DNA from: Verrucomicrobiia bacterium
Lineage (GTDB): Bacteria > Verrucomicrobiota > Verrucomicrobiae > Limisphaerales > JAKPVM01
Direction: 5' to 3'
DNA: 5,457 nt
NCBI GenBank assembly: GCA_026417275.1
Contig: JAOADO010000064.1
Location: forward strand, 1 to 5,457
The notes beneath the pieces were generated by a model, which was not told where the DNA came from, did not search any database, and was given only the letters and a program-made list of their open reading frames with translations. Position 1 is the stretch's first letter; every line of letters begins with the position of its first letter. This document shows positions 1-5,457 of the stretch, one piece after another. Position numbers and translations under genes: made by a program.

Positions 1-21
1 TTTTCGTCTAAATTTACGAAA

Positions 22-38
22 GCTAATATTTAATTAGC
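22..38. repeat. Short inverted repeat upstream of the small exported protein gene
   Basis: GCTAAT (22-27) and ATTAGC (33-38) form a perfect 6-bp inverted repeat around a 5-base AT spacer, 27 bases before the start codon at 66. It could be an operator half-site pair, a 5'-leader hairpin or the weak end of an upstream transcript. In such AT-rich sequence it could also be chance. Only the symmetry is seen; any function is inference. Confidence 0.25.
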
Positions 39-53
39 AGGAAAAAATTAAAA

Positions 54-60
54 AAGAGAA
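54..60 (+). promoter_or_regulatory. Weak Shine-Dalgarno for the gene at 66
   Basis: The purine run AAGAGAA ends 5 bases before the ATG at 66. It matches the anti-SD core only partly (GAGA rather than GGAGG), but the spacing is right and the ATG is followed at once by a clean signal peptide, which supports this start. A better AGGA at 39-42 lies too far upstream to serve it. Confidence 0.45.
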
Positions 61-65
61 AAACT

Positions 66-587
66 ATGAAAAAATTAAGTTTAATAGCAGTTGCCCTGAT
101 AGCGGCGATAGGAATAACATCAAACGTGAACGCTCAGCCTGCGGGTGGCGCAGGTCAAGGGGGAAGAGGCGCCGGTTTCGGTGTTACTCTGAATGACGAT
201 CAGCGTCAAGCCTTACGAACTGCGATGGAAAAACAACAGGATCAGTTCAATCAGTTGAACGAGAAACTGCAGGCGGCGCAGAAAGAATTTATGCAAGCAG
301 TTCTTGCGGCTAAACAAGATGAGAAGGTAATAAAAGAAAAAGCAGATGCAGTTGCAAAGATTCAATCTGAAATTCTCGTTCTTCGCGCGAAAGCGTTCGG
401 TGAAATTGCTCCATCGTTGAGCCAGGAGCAAAAAGATCAGTTGATTAATTCAAGATTTGGCATCATGATGATGCAAGGACCTGGATTTATGCGCGGACCT
501 GGAGCGGGCGCACCTGGAGCGCCTGGAGCGGGCGGCGGTCAGGGACAAGGCAGAAGGGGTAATCGGGGTGGTGGCGCAAATCAATAA
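66..587 (+). CDS. Exported Spy/CpxP-like small protein with Gly-rich tail
   Basis: This is a 173-residue protein, complete within the window. Residues 1-23 are a typical Sec signal peptide: KK at positions 2-3, a hydrophobic stretch 4-17, and a likely signal peptidase I cut after V21-N22-A23. A short Gly-rich linker (26-39) follows, then a charged, Gln/Lys/Glu-rich region (about 42-130) that should be nearly all helix. This helical core is bracketed by LNDDQ (42-46) and LSQEQ (118-122), which resemble the paired LTxxQ motifs of the Spy/CpxP/ZraP family of periplasmic chaperones and metal or envelope-stress proteins. The usual Thr of the first motif is Asn. The tail (138-173) is Gly/Pro/Ala-rich and ends in an Arg-Gly segment (RRGNRGGG). 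The family call rests on size, export signal, helical core and the two motifs, not on a strong match. The start at 66 is chosen because it opens directly onto the signal peptide. A strong terminator follows, so the gene ends its transcript here; whether it is first in that transcript is unknown because only 65 upstream bases are visible. An unrelated coiled-coil secreted protein is the alternative. Confidence 0.85.
   Translation: MKKLSLIAVALIAAIGITSNVNAQPAGGAGQGGRGAGFGVTLNDDQRQALRTAMEKQQDQFNQLNEKLQAAQKEFMQAVLAAKQDEKVIKEKADAVAKIQSEILVLRAKAFGEIAPSLSQEQKDQLINSRFGIMMMQGPGFMRGPGAGAPGAPGAGGGQGQGRRGNRGGGANQ
480..536 (+). repeat. Low-complexity CCTGGAGCG repeat encoding the Gly/Pro/Ala tail
   Basis: The 9-mer CCTGGAGCG occurs exactly at 498-506, 513-521 and 522-530, the last two directly adjacent, and a partial copy (CCTGGA) lies at 480-485. 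All are in frame and encode Pro-Gly-Ala units. This is a small in-frame minisatellite, likely to vary in copy number between strains by slippage. It is clearly more GC-rich than the flanking intergenic DNA. Confidence 0.6.
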
Positions 588-629
588 AGCGCTTCTGCAA
601 AATTTAGCGATTTGATTTTTAACAAAAAC

Positions 630-668
630 AAGATGAAAACCGTGGCTTTGCGCCGCGGTTTTCGTTTT
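630..668 (+). terminator. Strong rho-independent terminator after the exported protein gene
   Basis: GAAAACCGTGGC (635-646) pairs with GCCGCGGTTTTC (652-663) around the 5-base loop TTTGC. This is a 12-bp stem with one G-U pair, and further A-U and G-U pairs extend it outward to 630/668. The 3' side is T-rich (TTTTCGTTTT). It begins 42 bases after the stop codon at 587. Read on the minus strand the same stem is followed by GTTTTTGTT, so it may also act as a backup terminator for the convergent gene. Confidence 0.88.
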
Positions 669-706
669 AACAGAGCAAATTGGTGCAAATTAATTAAAAA
701 ATAATT

Positions 707-744
707 CGTGAATAAAAAATAAATCCAACAATATCTTTGCTGGA
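707..744 (-). terminator. Probable rho-independent terminator of the large minus-strand gene
   Basis: On the minus strand, TCCAGCAA (744-737) and TTGTTGGA (731-724) form an 8-bp stem with one G-U pair and a 5-base loop, followed at once by the T-rich tract TTTATTTTTTATT (723-711). The G-U pair forms only in minus-strand RNA; in plus-strand RNA the same position is an A-C mismatch, which supports the direction. It lies about 177 bases past the stop at 921. The stem is short with modest GC content, so it is weaker than the terminator at 630-668. Confidence 0.55.
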
Positions 745-920
745 AATATAATACATAATTATACGGATAAATATTGGGAAGAATCAGTCTTAAAATTATC
801 TAAACTTTGTCAAAAGGAGATTTTTGCCGTTTTTAAAAGTACTTTATTTAGGTTTCAATTCATTAATAATTTACACTCAAATCTTAAAATCAGTTGCAAG
901 GGATTTTCCAAAATGTTTAT

Positions 921-1136
921 TTATTTTACTTTAATTCTATAATATTTCTTATTTGCGGATTCAGAGTCTTTTATGATGGTTTTATTTGTAGATGTTCGCA
1001 GAATGTTAGTAAGCACAGACCAATTATCCAGAAAATTGGTGGAAACGAGGATTTGATAATCTTTATCTGGTACAGACTCAAATTCAATTATAACTTCATT
1101 GTTTGGTGCAATGCTGATTGAAGAGATTTTCAGTAT
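921..1136 (-). other. C-terminal beta module following the calcium segment
   Basis: Residues 1438-1508 form a short all-beta module with the pattern FESVPDKDYQILVSTNF, then W1476, and a terminal KYYRIKVK. Modules of this form (a strand, Y-x-[VI]-x-x-S-x-N/D-L or F, a Trp, then a final [FY]YR[VI]) often close large exported proteins of Verrucomicrobia directly after a DxDxDG segment. The role is not established; a fold cap or an export/attachment signal are both possible. No transmembrane anchor follows. Confidence 0.6.
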
Positions 1137-4100
1137 ACTATTTTTATCTGAAGGATTTGTGCCGGCGATAAATTCGGCGATATTCGACATACCGTCACCG
1201 TCTTTATCTTCATTGGCATCGTCAACATCAGGTCTCAATCCGTTTGCAATTTCCCAGTCGTCAGGCATGCCATCGTTGTCGGAATCTCCGCTGGATTGAA
1301 TAGTTAAAGTTGCTACTGTGCTTGTATCTGTTCCTGCATTATTCCATGCCACAACATAATATTGCCCGGCGCTGGTGGATTGAATATTCGTAAGAATCAA
1401 TTTCGGCTGATTTAAATAAGGAATTTCTGCACCGTTAAAGAACCATTTGTAGTTTATAGGTTCAGCGTCTTCGGCAATTACGGAGAATTCGACCGTATTG
1501 CCAACCTTTGCGGTTACGGATTGTGGCGATTTAACAATAATTGGTTTTTCTCTTATGATAAGCATTGCTGTTTGAGTTACAATTGTTCCGGAGGCGTTTG
1601 TGGCAACGACTGTGTATGGTCCTTGTTTTTCGTATGTGACATTTGTGATTGTGAGAAAGTTTGTTGTGCCATAAGGTATAGGATTTGTTTCATTAAAATA
1701 CCAGAGATAAGTTAACCGTACGTTTGCCGGGATGGTTGCGGCGGCTGTTGCTTTAATGTTAAAGTTAAATGTTGCATTTGAGCTTGGACGAACAAATATA
1801 TTTGTCATAGGTTCATAGACGGTTAAATATGTTCTTGAGGATAATGAAGACGCTTGTCCCGCAAGATTTGTAATTGCTACATCATAGTAGCCAGCGTGCG
1901 AGAACTGTACATTTGTAATAGTGAACACGCAGTTGGTGCCTCTGATGATGATGTTTGTGATGGATGTGGCATTTTGACGCCATCTATAACTTATAGGGAG
2001 CAGTCCGGAAGCTCCAATCTCGAAAGAAACATCTTCTCCAACTCTTGCAACGCAATTTGATGGAGTTGGTTGCTTAATAATTGTAGGTCGAACAAGGACG
2101 TTCAAATCAGCTGGTTCACTTTCTATCGGTCCATTGTCATCGGTTGCAACTGCTGTGTAAATACCTGCTTGTTCCAGTTGCGCGTTTGTGATTGTGATTG
2201 ACGTGTTTGTTGCCCCTGGAATGTCAGTTCCGTTAAATCTCCATTGATATCGCACCGGTGTGGTGCTTATTGCTTGCGCTGTGAATGTTGCCGTTCCGCC
2301 AGGATTTATATTCACCGTCTTTGGGTGCAACATGAATACTGGGTGTAGTAAAACTGTGAGTTTCGCTGGCGCGCTGGCAACGGTTCCGACTCTGTCTGTG
2401 ACCAGTACCGAGTAGTAGCCGTCATCCTCGTGTGTGACTGATGGCACTGTAAGGACAATGTTTGTTGCACCTGGAATTGGGATGCCATTTTTTAGCCACT
2501 GATAATAAACAGACGAGGTACTCGAGACGGCCACACCAAAGGTTGCAGTTTCACCAGGAAAAACTGCAACGTCTTTTGGTTGTGATAGAATTGCTGCTGG
2601 TATGACAATATTAATAGCGATTGGCGATGCAGAAACTCCCCCCGCCTGGTTATATACGCAAACTTCATAAGTTCCAGAATGATACAATTGGGCGTTAGTA
2701 ATTACGTAAGCAGAATTAGTCGCTCCATCAATGTTCCTTCCGTCTAAACGCCACTGATATCTTAAATTATCCCCGATGGCTTTCACAGTAAGAACCACAT
2801 TGCTCTGCAAGAAGACAATTTGCGATTGCGGCGATTCAGTAATAACCGGCAGTTGATAATTTGAAATTCCTGTTGTCGGCGTGGGAATCGCAGCGATCCA
2901 ATTGGTTGGTTCGTTGCCGAATTTATCTAAATTAATTTTCTGGAGTGAGAAACCGATTCCATCTGCGGCGGAATCCCATGGCGTAGTGTCTTTATAATCA
3001 ACACGATCAACAATGACATAAATCACCTGTCCATCCTTAGTGAATACTGGTTTTTCAAGTCTTATTGTGTCCTCAGCGTTATTCAATTTTCCAGAAAACG
3101 GACCGTAAATTGGCGCGTTTGCAGGCAAGTTATATTTCTGGCAGAATTTATTCAATTTTTCTGGCTCACCAACGGGATCAAAATCCACAACAAGAATTCG
3201 CGCGTTGGCCTGGATTGTTATGTTCGTTGTGAATTCAAATTCGATACCGTCTGTTAATCGCCATTGGTTTGTAGTCCCAGGAATTCTTAAATTTACCGTG
3301 TTTGATGATATATTCGCAAGTTCAATGTAGGTGCCGAAATTCGTCATGGTTGAATCTGACGGATTATTATACATGATTTCGCTGATAACTATTGGACCAA
3401 CCAACGGTTCTGTATTGTTTGTTCCAAGTGTTGGAATTTTTTGTGCCACATAGTGAATTTTCCCATCGCTTGTAACATGTCTGCCAATGGTAATGTTATT
3501 TTCTGAACCTCCAAATTCAAAGCCTGAGTAATAACCGGTGAGGTTGCCGTTTGGGTCAGCGGAAAACAGGTAAACTTCATCGCCATCTGCGCTGAGTGCA
3601 AAACTTGGGGAAAGTCCAGGTACCTGATTGAATGATGATTCATCGAATGTTATGAAACCATTTGGTGGAATTATGGTTCCGTTCGGGATTCGAAACTTCT
3701 TTGGTGTGTTGAAGTCATCGGTCAAATACCAACCGCTGATATCAACTGCGGAGTCATTCGGGTTATGCAATTCGATTGTATCAGATGGTGGCGGGTTATC
3801 GGAGCGAGACAAAACTTCTGTTATAATCACCGGCAGAATTTGAGGCGGCATTGTCTCGTTGCTTCCTGGTGAGCCGTTCACACTAACGGAAGATTTCCAG
3901 TTCGATTTATTATTCCAGGTGTCAGGTTCATCAAATTCGTTCACGATTGTAAGCGAGAATCCAAGACCATCTGTGATTTTATACCAATTGTCGTTGTAAG
4001 AAAAATCTAGTATCTCTTCTCCGCTCGCATCAATAAGCAGAATTCGTTCCCCGTTGTTATCTAAAGAGCCAGTATAAGTACCAGCAATTTTCGAAGAATT

Positions 4101-5457
4101 GGTGCCATATCGCGCAATAAAGGCATCAATATTTTTGACCACAAGTATGTATTCTCCAGGACTTAGCGTCTTAATAGTGGATGTAGAGAAATCAAAGTAA
4201 ATCCCGTTTATAAATCTCACACCTGCCAAAGGAATCGGTGCGTTTCCAATGTTTTTTAGTTCAATGTATTCAAAATCTTCATCAACGTATCCGCCAGATT
4301 CCGCGGGGGCAGGATTGTACATTATTTCCGTTATTCTCAAAAATTGTTGAGCAAGGCTCGGACTCGGTGTATAGGATGTTATATTCACAAAGTTTCCATT
4401 TTTATCGAGTAATATGATTGCCTCGCCGCGTGCAGAGAGTTGTCCCTGGTAATTACCCTGAACAAATAATCCCATTCCGCCTTTTGGAGCAACCTGACGA
4501 GCCCTGAACGCTTTTACATCACGGGCAACGTATAACACGCCGTTGGAGGGAATTACCGTTCCTGGCTTGAAGATGTGGCGAATTCCACCATCAAGTCTCC
4601 AGCCGGAAATATCAACAGCGAAGGAATTTGCATTGGTAATCTGGATGAACTCCTCGTTTTGATTGCCTGAAACTGGATTGAAATCAATCGTGCCGAAATT
4701 TAGCCTAATATTTGCTGGTTGAGCGAGGGGGATTCTCCCACCTGATGTTACTGACATTGTATTGAAAAGATAGGTTCTTTTTTGTGGTAAATACGTATTT
4801 TTTATAATGTCAGCGGCTTGTGGTTGTGTCTGGATGCAACATGTGGATTGGGCGGAGCCGTTGCCCCAAGTTCCCCATTTTGCGAGGTCAAGCGCGGCAT
4901 CTGGCGCAATAATTGAGGTGAGTTCGTTAATTCGTTTTTCAAATTTCAGTTGATTTGTTGGAGTACCTGGCGGTTGAAGAATTTCATCCATCAAGGTTCT
5001 TAATCTTCGCCAGTACATATCACTAATCTCTGGTGTTGTATAGAGCGCGTTGAACAATCCATTATTACTGCCAACCGGTATGTCTGTGTTTATGACCATT
5101 GTATCATCCCAATAAGTGAGAGATGAAATCCATCGACGTCCAAAACTCAAATCCACGTCCCACGGGAATGCCTGCCATTCGCCAGTTCCTGTGGTATCGC
5201 GGTATAGATAGTAATTTTTATGGCAACAATCCATATCTCCAGTAACAACACGAGCGGCGAGCATGTTAATCATTTGCGGAATGTCCACGTTATCATAGAT
5301 GAAGATGGTTCTGTTTGTTCCACTCTGAATTACACCGTTCAAAAGCGCAAGCAGGTCAGCGTTGCCTTCCCATTTTCTTGTTTTCTTTTCCGCATTGCCA
5401 GAGGCAATGTTTGCGTGAGATGGACTGCTGTGGAATGTGTTATACATTTTATAAAGA
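921..5457 (-). CDS. Large secreted multidomain protein: CotH kinase, lamin-tail, Ig-like, TSP3-type (5' partial)
   Basis: The frame runs without a stop from the right edge to TAA at 923-921. The first visible Met is at 5447, but codons for Leu-Tyr-Lys precede it, no Shine-Dalgarno lies in the 10 bases above it, and LYKMYN reads as the interior of a CotH fold. The true start and any signal peptide are therefore outside the window. Counting from that Met (1508 residues): 1-230 is the C-terminal half of a CotH-family kinase; about 240-360, 368-528, 538-678 and 684-862 are four lamin-tail domains; 866-950, 951-1034, 1035-1120, 1121-1212, 1213-1299 and 1300-1384 are six Ig-like domains; 1387-1434 is an acidic TSP3/dockerin-like segment; 1438-1508 is a small beta module ending YYRIKVK. 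The body is rich in Asn and Thr and poor in Cys (eight visible), as expected for exported beta-rich repeats. CotH of Bacillus phosphorylates spore coat proteins; the substrate here is unknown and no spore genes are visible. A role at the cell surface, in adhesion or in modifying secreted proteins, is inference. No sortase, PEP-CTERM or membrane anchor is visible at the C terminus. The probable terminator is at 744-707. Confidence 0.9.
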   Translation of the reverse strand, partial: LYKMYNTFHSSPSHANIASGNAEKKTRKWEGNADLLALLNGVIQSGTNRTIFIYDNVDIPQMINMLAARVVTGDMDCCHKNYYLYRDTTGTGEWQAFPWDVDLSFGRRWISSLTYWDDTMVINTDIPVGSNNGLFNALYTTPEISDMYWRRLRTLMDEILQPPGTPTNQLKFEKRINELTSIIAPDAALDLAKWGTWGNGSAQSTCCIQTQPQAADIIKNTYLPQKRTYLFNTMSVTSGGRIPLAQPANIRLNFGTIDFNPVSGNQNEEFIQITNANSFAVDISGWRLDGGIRHIFKPGTVIPSNGVLYVARDVKAFRARQVAPKGGMGLFVQGNYQGQLSARGEAIILLDKNGNFVNITSYTPSPSLAQQFLRITEIMYNPAPAESGGYVDEDFEYIELKNIGNAPIPLAGVRFINGIYFDFSTSTIKTLSPGEYILVVKNIDAFIARYGTNSSKIAGTYTGSLDNNGERILLIDASGEEILDFSYNDNWYKITDGLGFSLTIVNEFDEPDTWNNKSNWKSSVSVNGSPGSNETMPPQILPVIITEVLSRSDNPPPSDTIELHNPNDSAVDISGWYLTDDFNTPKKFRIPNGTIIPPNGFITFDESSFNQVPGLSPSFALSADGDEVYLFSADPNGNLTGYYSGFEFGGSENNITIGRHVTSDGKIHYVAQKIPTLGTNNTEPLVGPIVISEIMYNNPSDSTMTNFGTYIELANISSNTVNLRIPGTTNQWRLTDGIEFEFTTNITIQANARILVVDFDPVGEPEKLNKFCQKYNLPANAPIYGPFSGKLNNAEDTIRLEKPVFTKDGQVIYVIVDRVDYKDTTPWDSAADGIGFSLQKINLDKFGNEPTNWIAAIPTPTTGISNYQLPVITESPQSQIVFLQSNVVLTVKAIGDNLRYQWRLDGRNIDGATNSAYVITNAQLYHSGTYEVCVYNQAGGVSASPIAINIVIPAAILSQPKDVAVFPGETATFGVAVSSTSSVYYQWLKNGIPIPGATNIVLTVPSVTHEDDGYYSVLVTDRVGTVASAPAKLTVLLHPVFMLHPKTVNINPGGTATFTAQAISTTPVRYQWRFNGTDIPGATNTSITITNAQLEQAGIYTAVATDDNGPIESEPADLNVLVRPTIIKQPTPSNCVARVGEDVSFEIGASGLLPISYRWRQNATSITNIIIRGTNCVFTITNVQFSHAGYYDVAITNLAGQASSLSSRTYLTVYEPMTNIFVRPSSNATFNFNIKATAAATIPANVRLTYLWYFNETNPIPYGTTNFLTITNVTYEKQGPYTVVATNASGTIVTQTAMLIIREKPIIVKSPQSVTAKVGNTVEFSVIAEDAEPINYKWFFNGAEIPYLNQPKLILTNIQSTSAGQYYVVAWNNAGTDTSTVATLTIQSSGDSDNDGMPDDWEIANGLRPDVDDANEDKDGDGMSNIAEFIAGTNPSDKNSILKISSISIAPNNEVIIEFESVPDKDYQILVSTNFLDNWSVLTNILRTSTNKTIIKDSESANKKYYRIKVK
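1146..1289 (-). other. Acidic TSP3/dockerin-like calcium-binding segment
   Basis: Residues 1388-1397 read DSDNDGMPDD, a DxDxDGxxD calcium loop of thrombospondin type-3 kind. Residues 1414-1425 read DKDGDGMSNIAE, an EF-hand or dockerin-like loop with D1414, D1416, D1418, N1422 and E1425. The stretch between them (WEIANGLRPDVDDANE) and the trailing FIAGTNPSD are typical of this module in secreted proteins of Verrucomicrobia and Planctomycetes. Calcium binding is inferred from the ligand pattern. Confidence 0.8.
1296..2852 (-). repeat. Six tandem Ig-like domains
   Basis: Approximate spans are 2852-2598, 2597-2346, 2345-2088, 2087-1812, 1811-1551 and 1550-1296, each about 84-92 residues. Each repeats an opening P-x-x-I or QP strand, a GE/GG-T-A-T-F-type strand, a core Trp in YQW, YRW, YLW or YKW, an N-G-x-x-I-P-type turn, ITN or LTN-x-Q, and a G-x-Y-x-V strand (the tyrosine corner). 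The Cys pair of classical Ig domains is absent, as is usual in bacterial versions. The first three are closest to one another and share I-[PD]-GATN; the fourth carries a short insertion and the fifth and sixth are more diverged. They probably act as a stalk or as binding modules. Confidence 0.85.
2862..4730 (-). repeat. Four lamin-tail (LTD) domains in tandem, A-B-A-B order
   Basis: Approximate spans are 4730-4371 (LTD1), 4346-3864 (LTD2), 3836-3414 (LTD3) and 3398-2862 (LTD4). Each has the lamin-tail pattern: an opening strand of ITE or ISE type, an E[FY]I[QE]L-type strand followed by an Asn, a GW- or GV-type turn, and a later strand of G-E-x-[IV]-x-L type. LTD1 and LTD3 share AVDISGW (277-283, 567-573) and GT-x-IP-x-NG. 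LTD2 and LTD4 share EIMYN (374-378, 690-694), YIEL and DG-[LI]-GFSL (493-499, 829-835) and are longer. LTD domains in bacterial exported proteins are small Ig-fold modules, often found with secreted nucleases and CotH-type proteins, and are thought to mediate binding; the ligand is unknown. Confidence 0.75.
4758..5457 (-). other. CotH kinase domain, C-terminal half with catalytic motifs
   Basis: Residues are counted from the Met at 5447. The segment GDMDCCHKNYYLYRD (70-84) contains D73 and N78, the D-xxxx-N spacing of a protein-kinase catalytic loop. About 24 residues later PWDVDLSFG (95-103) supplies D97 and D99, the likely metal-binding Asp in the place of a kinase DFG. Both motifs are characteristic of CotH proteins, in which one Asp is catalytic and a second binds the metal; which Asp does which here is inferred. 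KKTRKWEGNADLLAL (21-35) and the helical segment YWRRLRTLMDEIL (145-157) fit the rest of the fold. The nucleotide-binding N-terminal lobe is outside the window. A CC pair (74-75) within the catalytic loop and another (203-204) could form disulfides in an exported enzyme. Confidence 0.8.

Larger units (their letters stand above)
588..920. other. Convergent intergenic gap, AT-rich
   Basis: These 333 bases separate the stop codons of the two convergent genes. They hold two oppositely directed intrinsic terminators (630-668 and 707-744). From about 745 to 920 the sequence is strongly AT-rich and holds no gene I can support. It would form a roughly 180-base 3' untranslated region of the minus-strand gene. 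Within it are a short direct repeat GCAAATT (675-681, 685-691), a 6-bp inverted repeat AAAATC/GATTTT (886-891, 902-907), a chance-level TATAAT (747-752) and an isolated AAGGAGA (814-820). Confidence 0.7.

Noticed and set aside
1..29. Sigma-70-like promoter (TAATAT at 24-29) for the gene at 66
   Set aside because: The -10 matches consensus at only four positions and the base-1 hexamer at a 17-base spacing matches the -35 at three; this is chance level in AT-rich DNA, and the upstream region is cut off.
213..431. Minus-strand open frame of 72 codons inside the exported protein gene
   Set aside because: It lies entirely antisense to a well-supported gene, has an odd Phe/Leu/Cys-rich composition and no ribosome-binding site; it is a shadow of the Lys/Gln-rich coding sequence.
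477..540. Collagen-like Gly-X-Y domain in the small exported protein
   Set aside because: Only a few Gly-X-Y triplets keep register before the pattern breaks into poly-Gly and Arg-Gly; this is too short for a triple helix.
886..907. 6-bp inverted repeat AAAATC/GATTTT just past the stop of the large gene as its terminator
   Set aside because: The stem is short and AT-rich with a 10-base loop and no clear T-run; the hairpin at 724-744 with its T tract is a better candidate.
894..1299. Plus-strand open frames (894-1121 and 1099-1299) opposite the 3' end of the large gene
   Set aside because: Both lie antisense to the conserved calcium segment and terminal module of the minus-strand gene, and neither has a recognisable domain.
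1296..2852. CRISPR-like or DNA-level tandem array
   Set aside because: The repeats are protein-level Ig-like domains about 255-275 bases long with diverged DNA; there are no short identical repeats with unique spacers.
3389..3643. Second minus-strand frame of 84 codons within the large gene
   Set aside because: It overlaps lamin-tail domain 3 in another frame of the same strand. The main frame is intact across it, so it is not evidence of a frameshift.
5445..5447. ATG at 5447 as the true start of the large gene
   Set aside because: The frame stays open to the window edge, no Shine-Dalgarno precedes it, the flanking LYKMYN is interior CotH sequence, and a protein starting here would lack a signal peptide and half of the kinase fold.

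Overview
The window looks like a chromosomal fragment from a free-living member of the PVC group, most likely Verrucomicrobia (Limisphaerales/Pedosphaera-like). This is inferred from gene style only: a very large secreted protein combining a CotH-type kinase, lamin-tail domains, Asn/Thr-rich Ig-like domains, a DxDxDG calcium-type segment and a short C-terminal beta module ending in a YYRI motif. The base composition is AT-leaning, and no rRNA, tRNA or other phylogenetic marker is present, so the assignment is tentative.

Layout: bases 1-65 are an AT-rich leader with a small inverted repeat and a weak Shine-Dalgarno. Bases 66-587 (+) encode a 173-residue exported protein with a signal peptide, a Spy/CpxP-like helical core and a Gly/Pro/Arg-rich tail. 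Bases 588-920 form a convergent intergenic gap with a strong intrinsic terminator for the + gene (630-668) and a weaker one for the - gene (707-744). Bases 921-5457 (-) are a single uninterrupted reading frame, open through the right edge, so the gene is 5'-truncated by the window. From N to C it holds the second half of a CotH kinase fold, four lamin-tail domains in an apparent A-B-A-B order, six Ig-like domains, a TSP3/dockerin-like acidic segment and a C-terminal beta module.

The two genes are convergent and separately terminated, so nothing here shows that they work together. Both products are predicted to leave the cytoplasm: the small one is probably a periplasmic chaperone or stress protein, the large one a cell-surface or secreted multidomain protein whose kinase-like head may modify extracellular proteins. 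No mobile element, CRISPR array, RNA gene or defence system was found.
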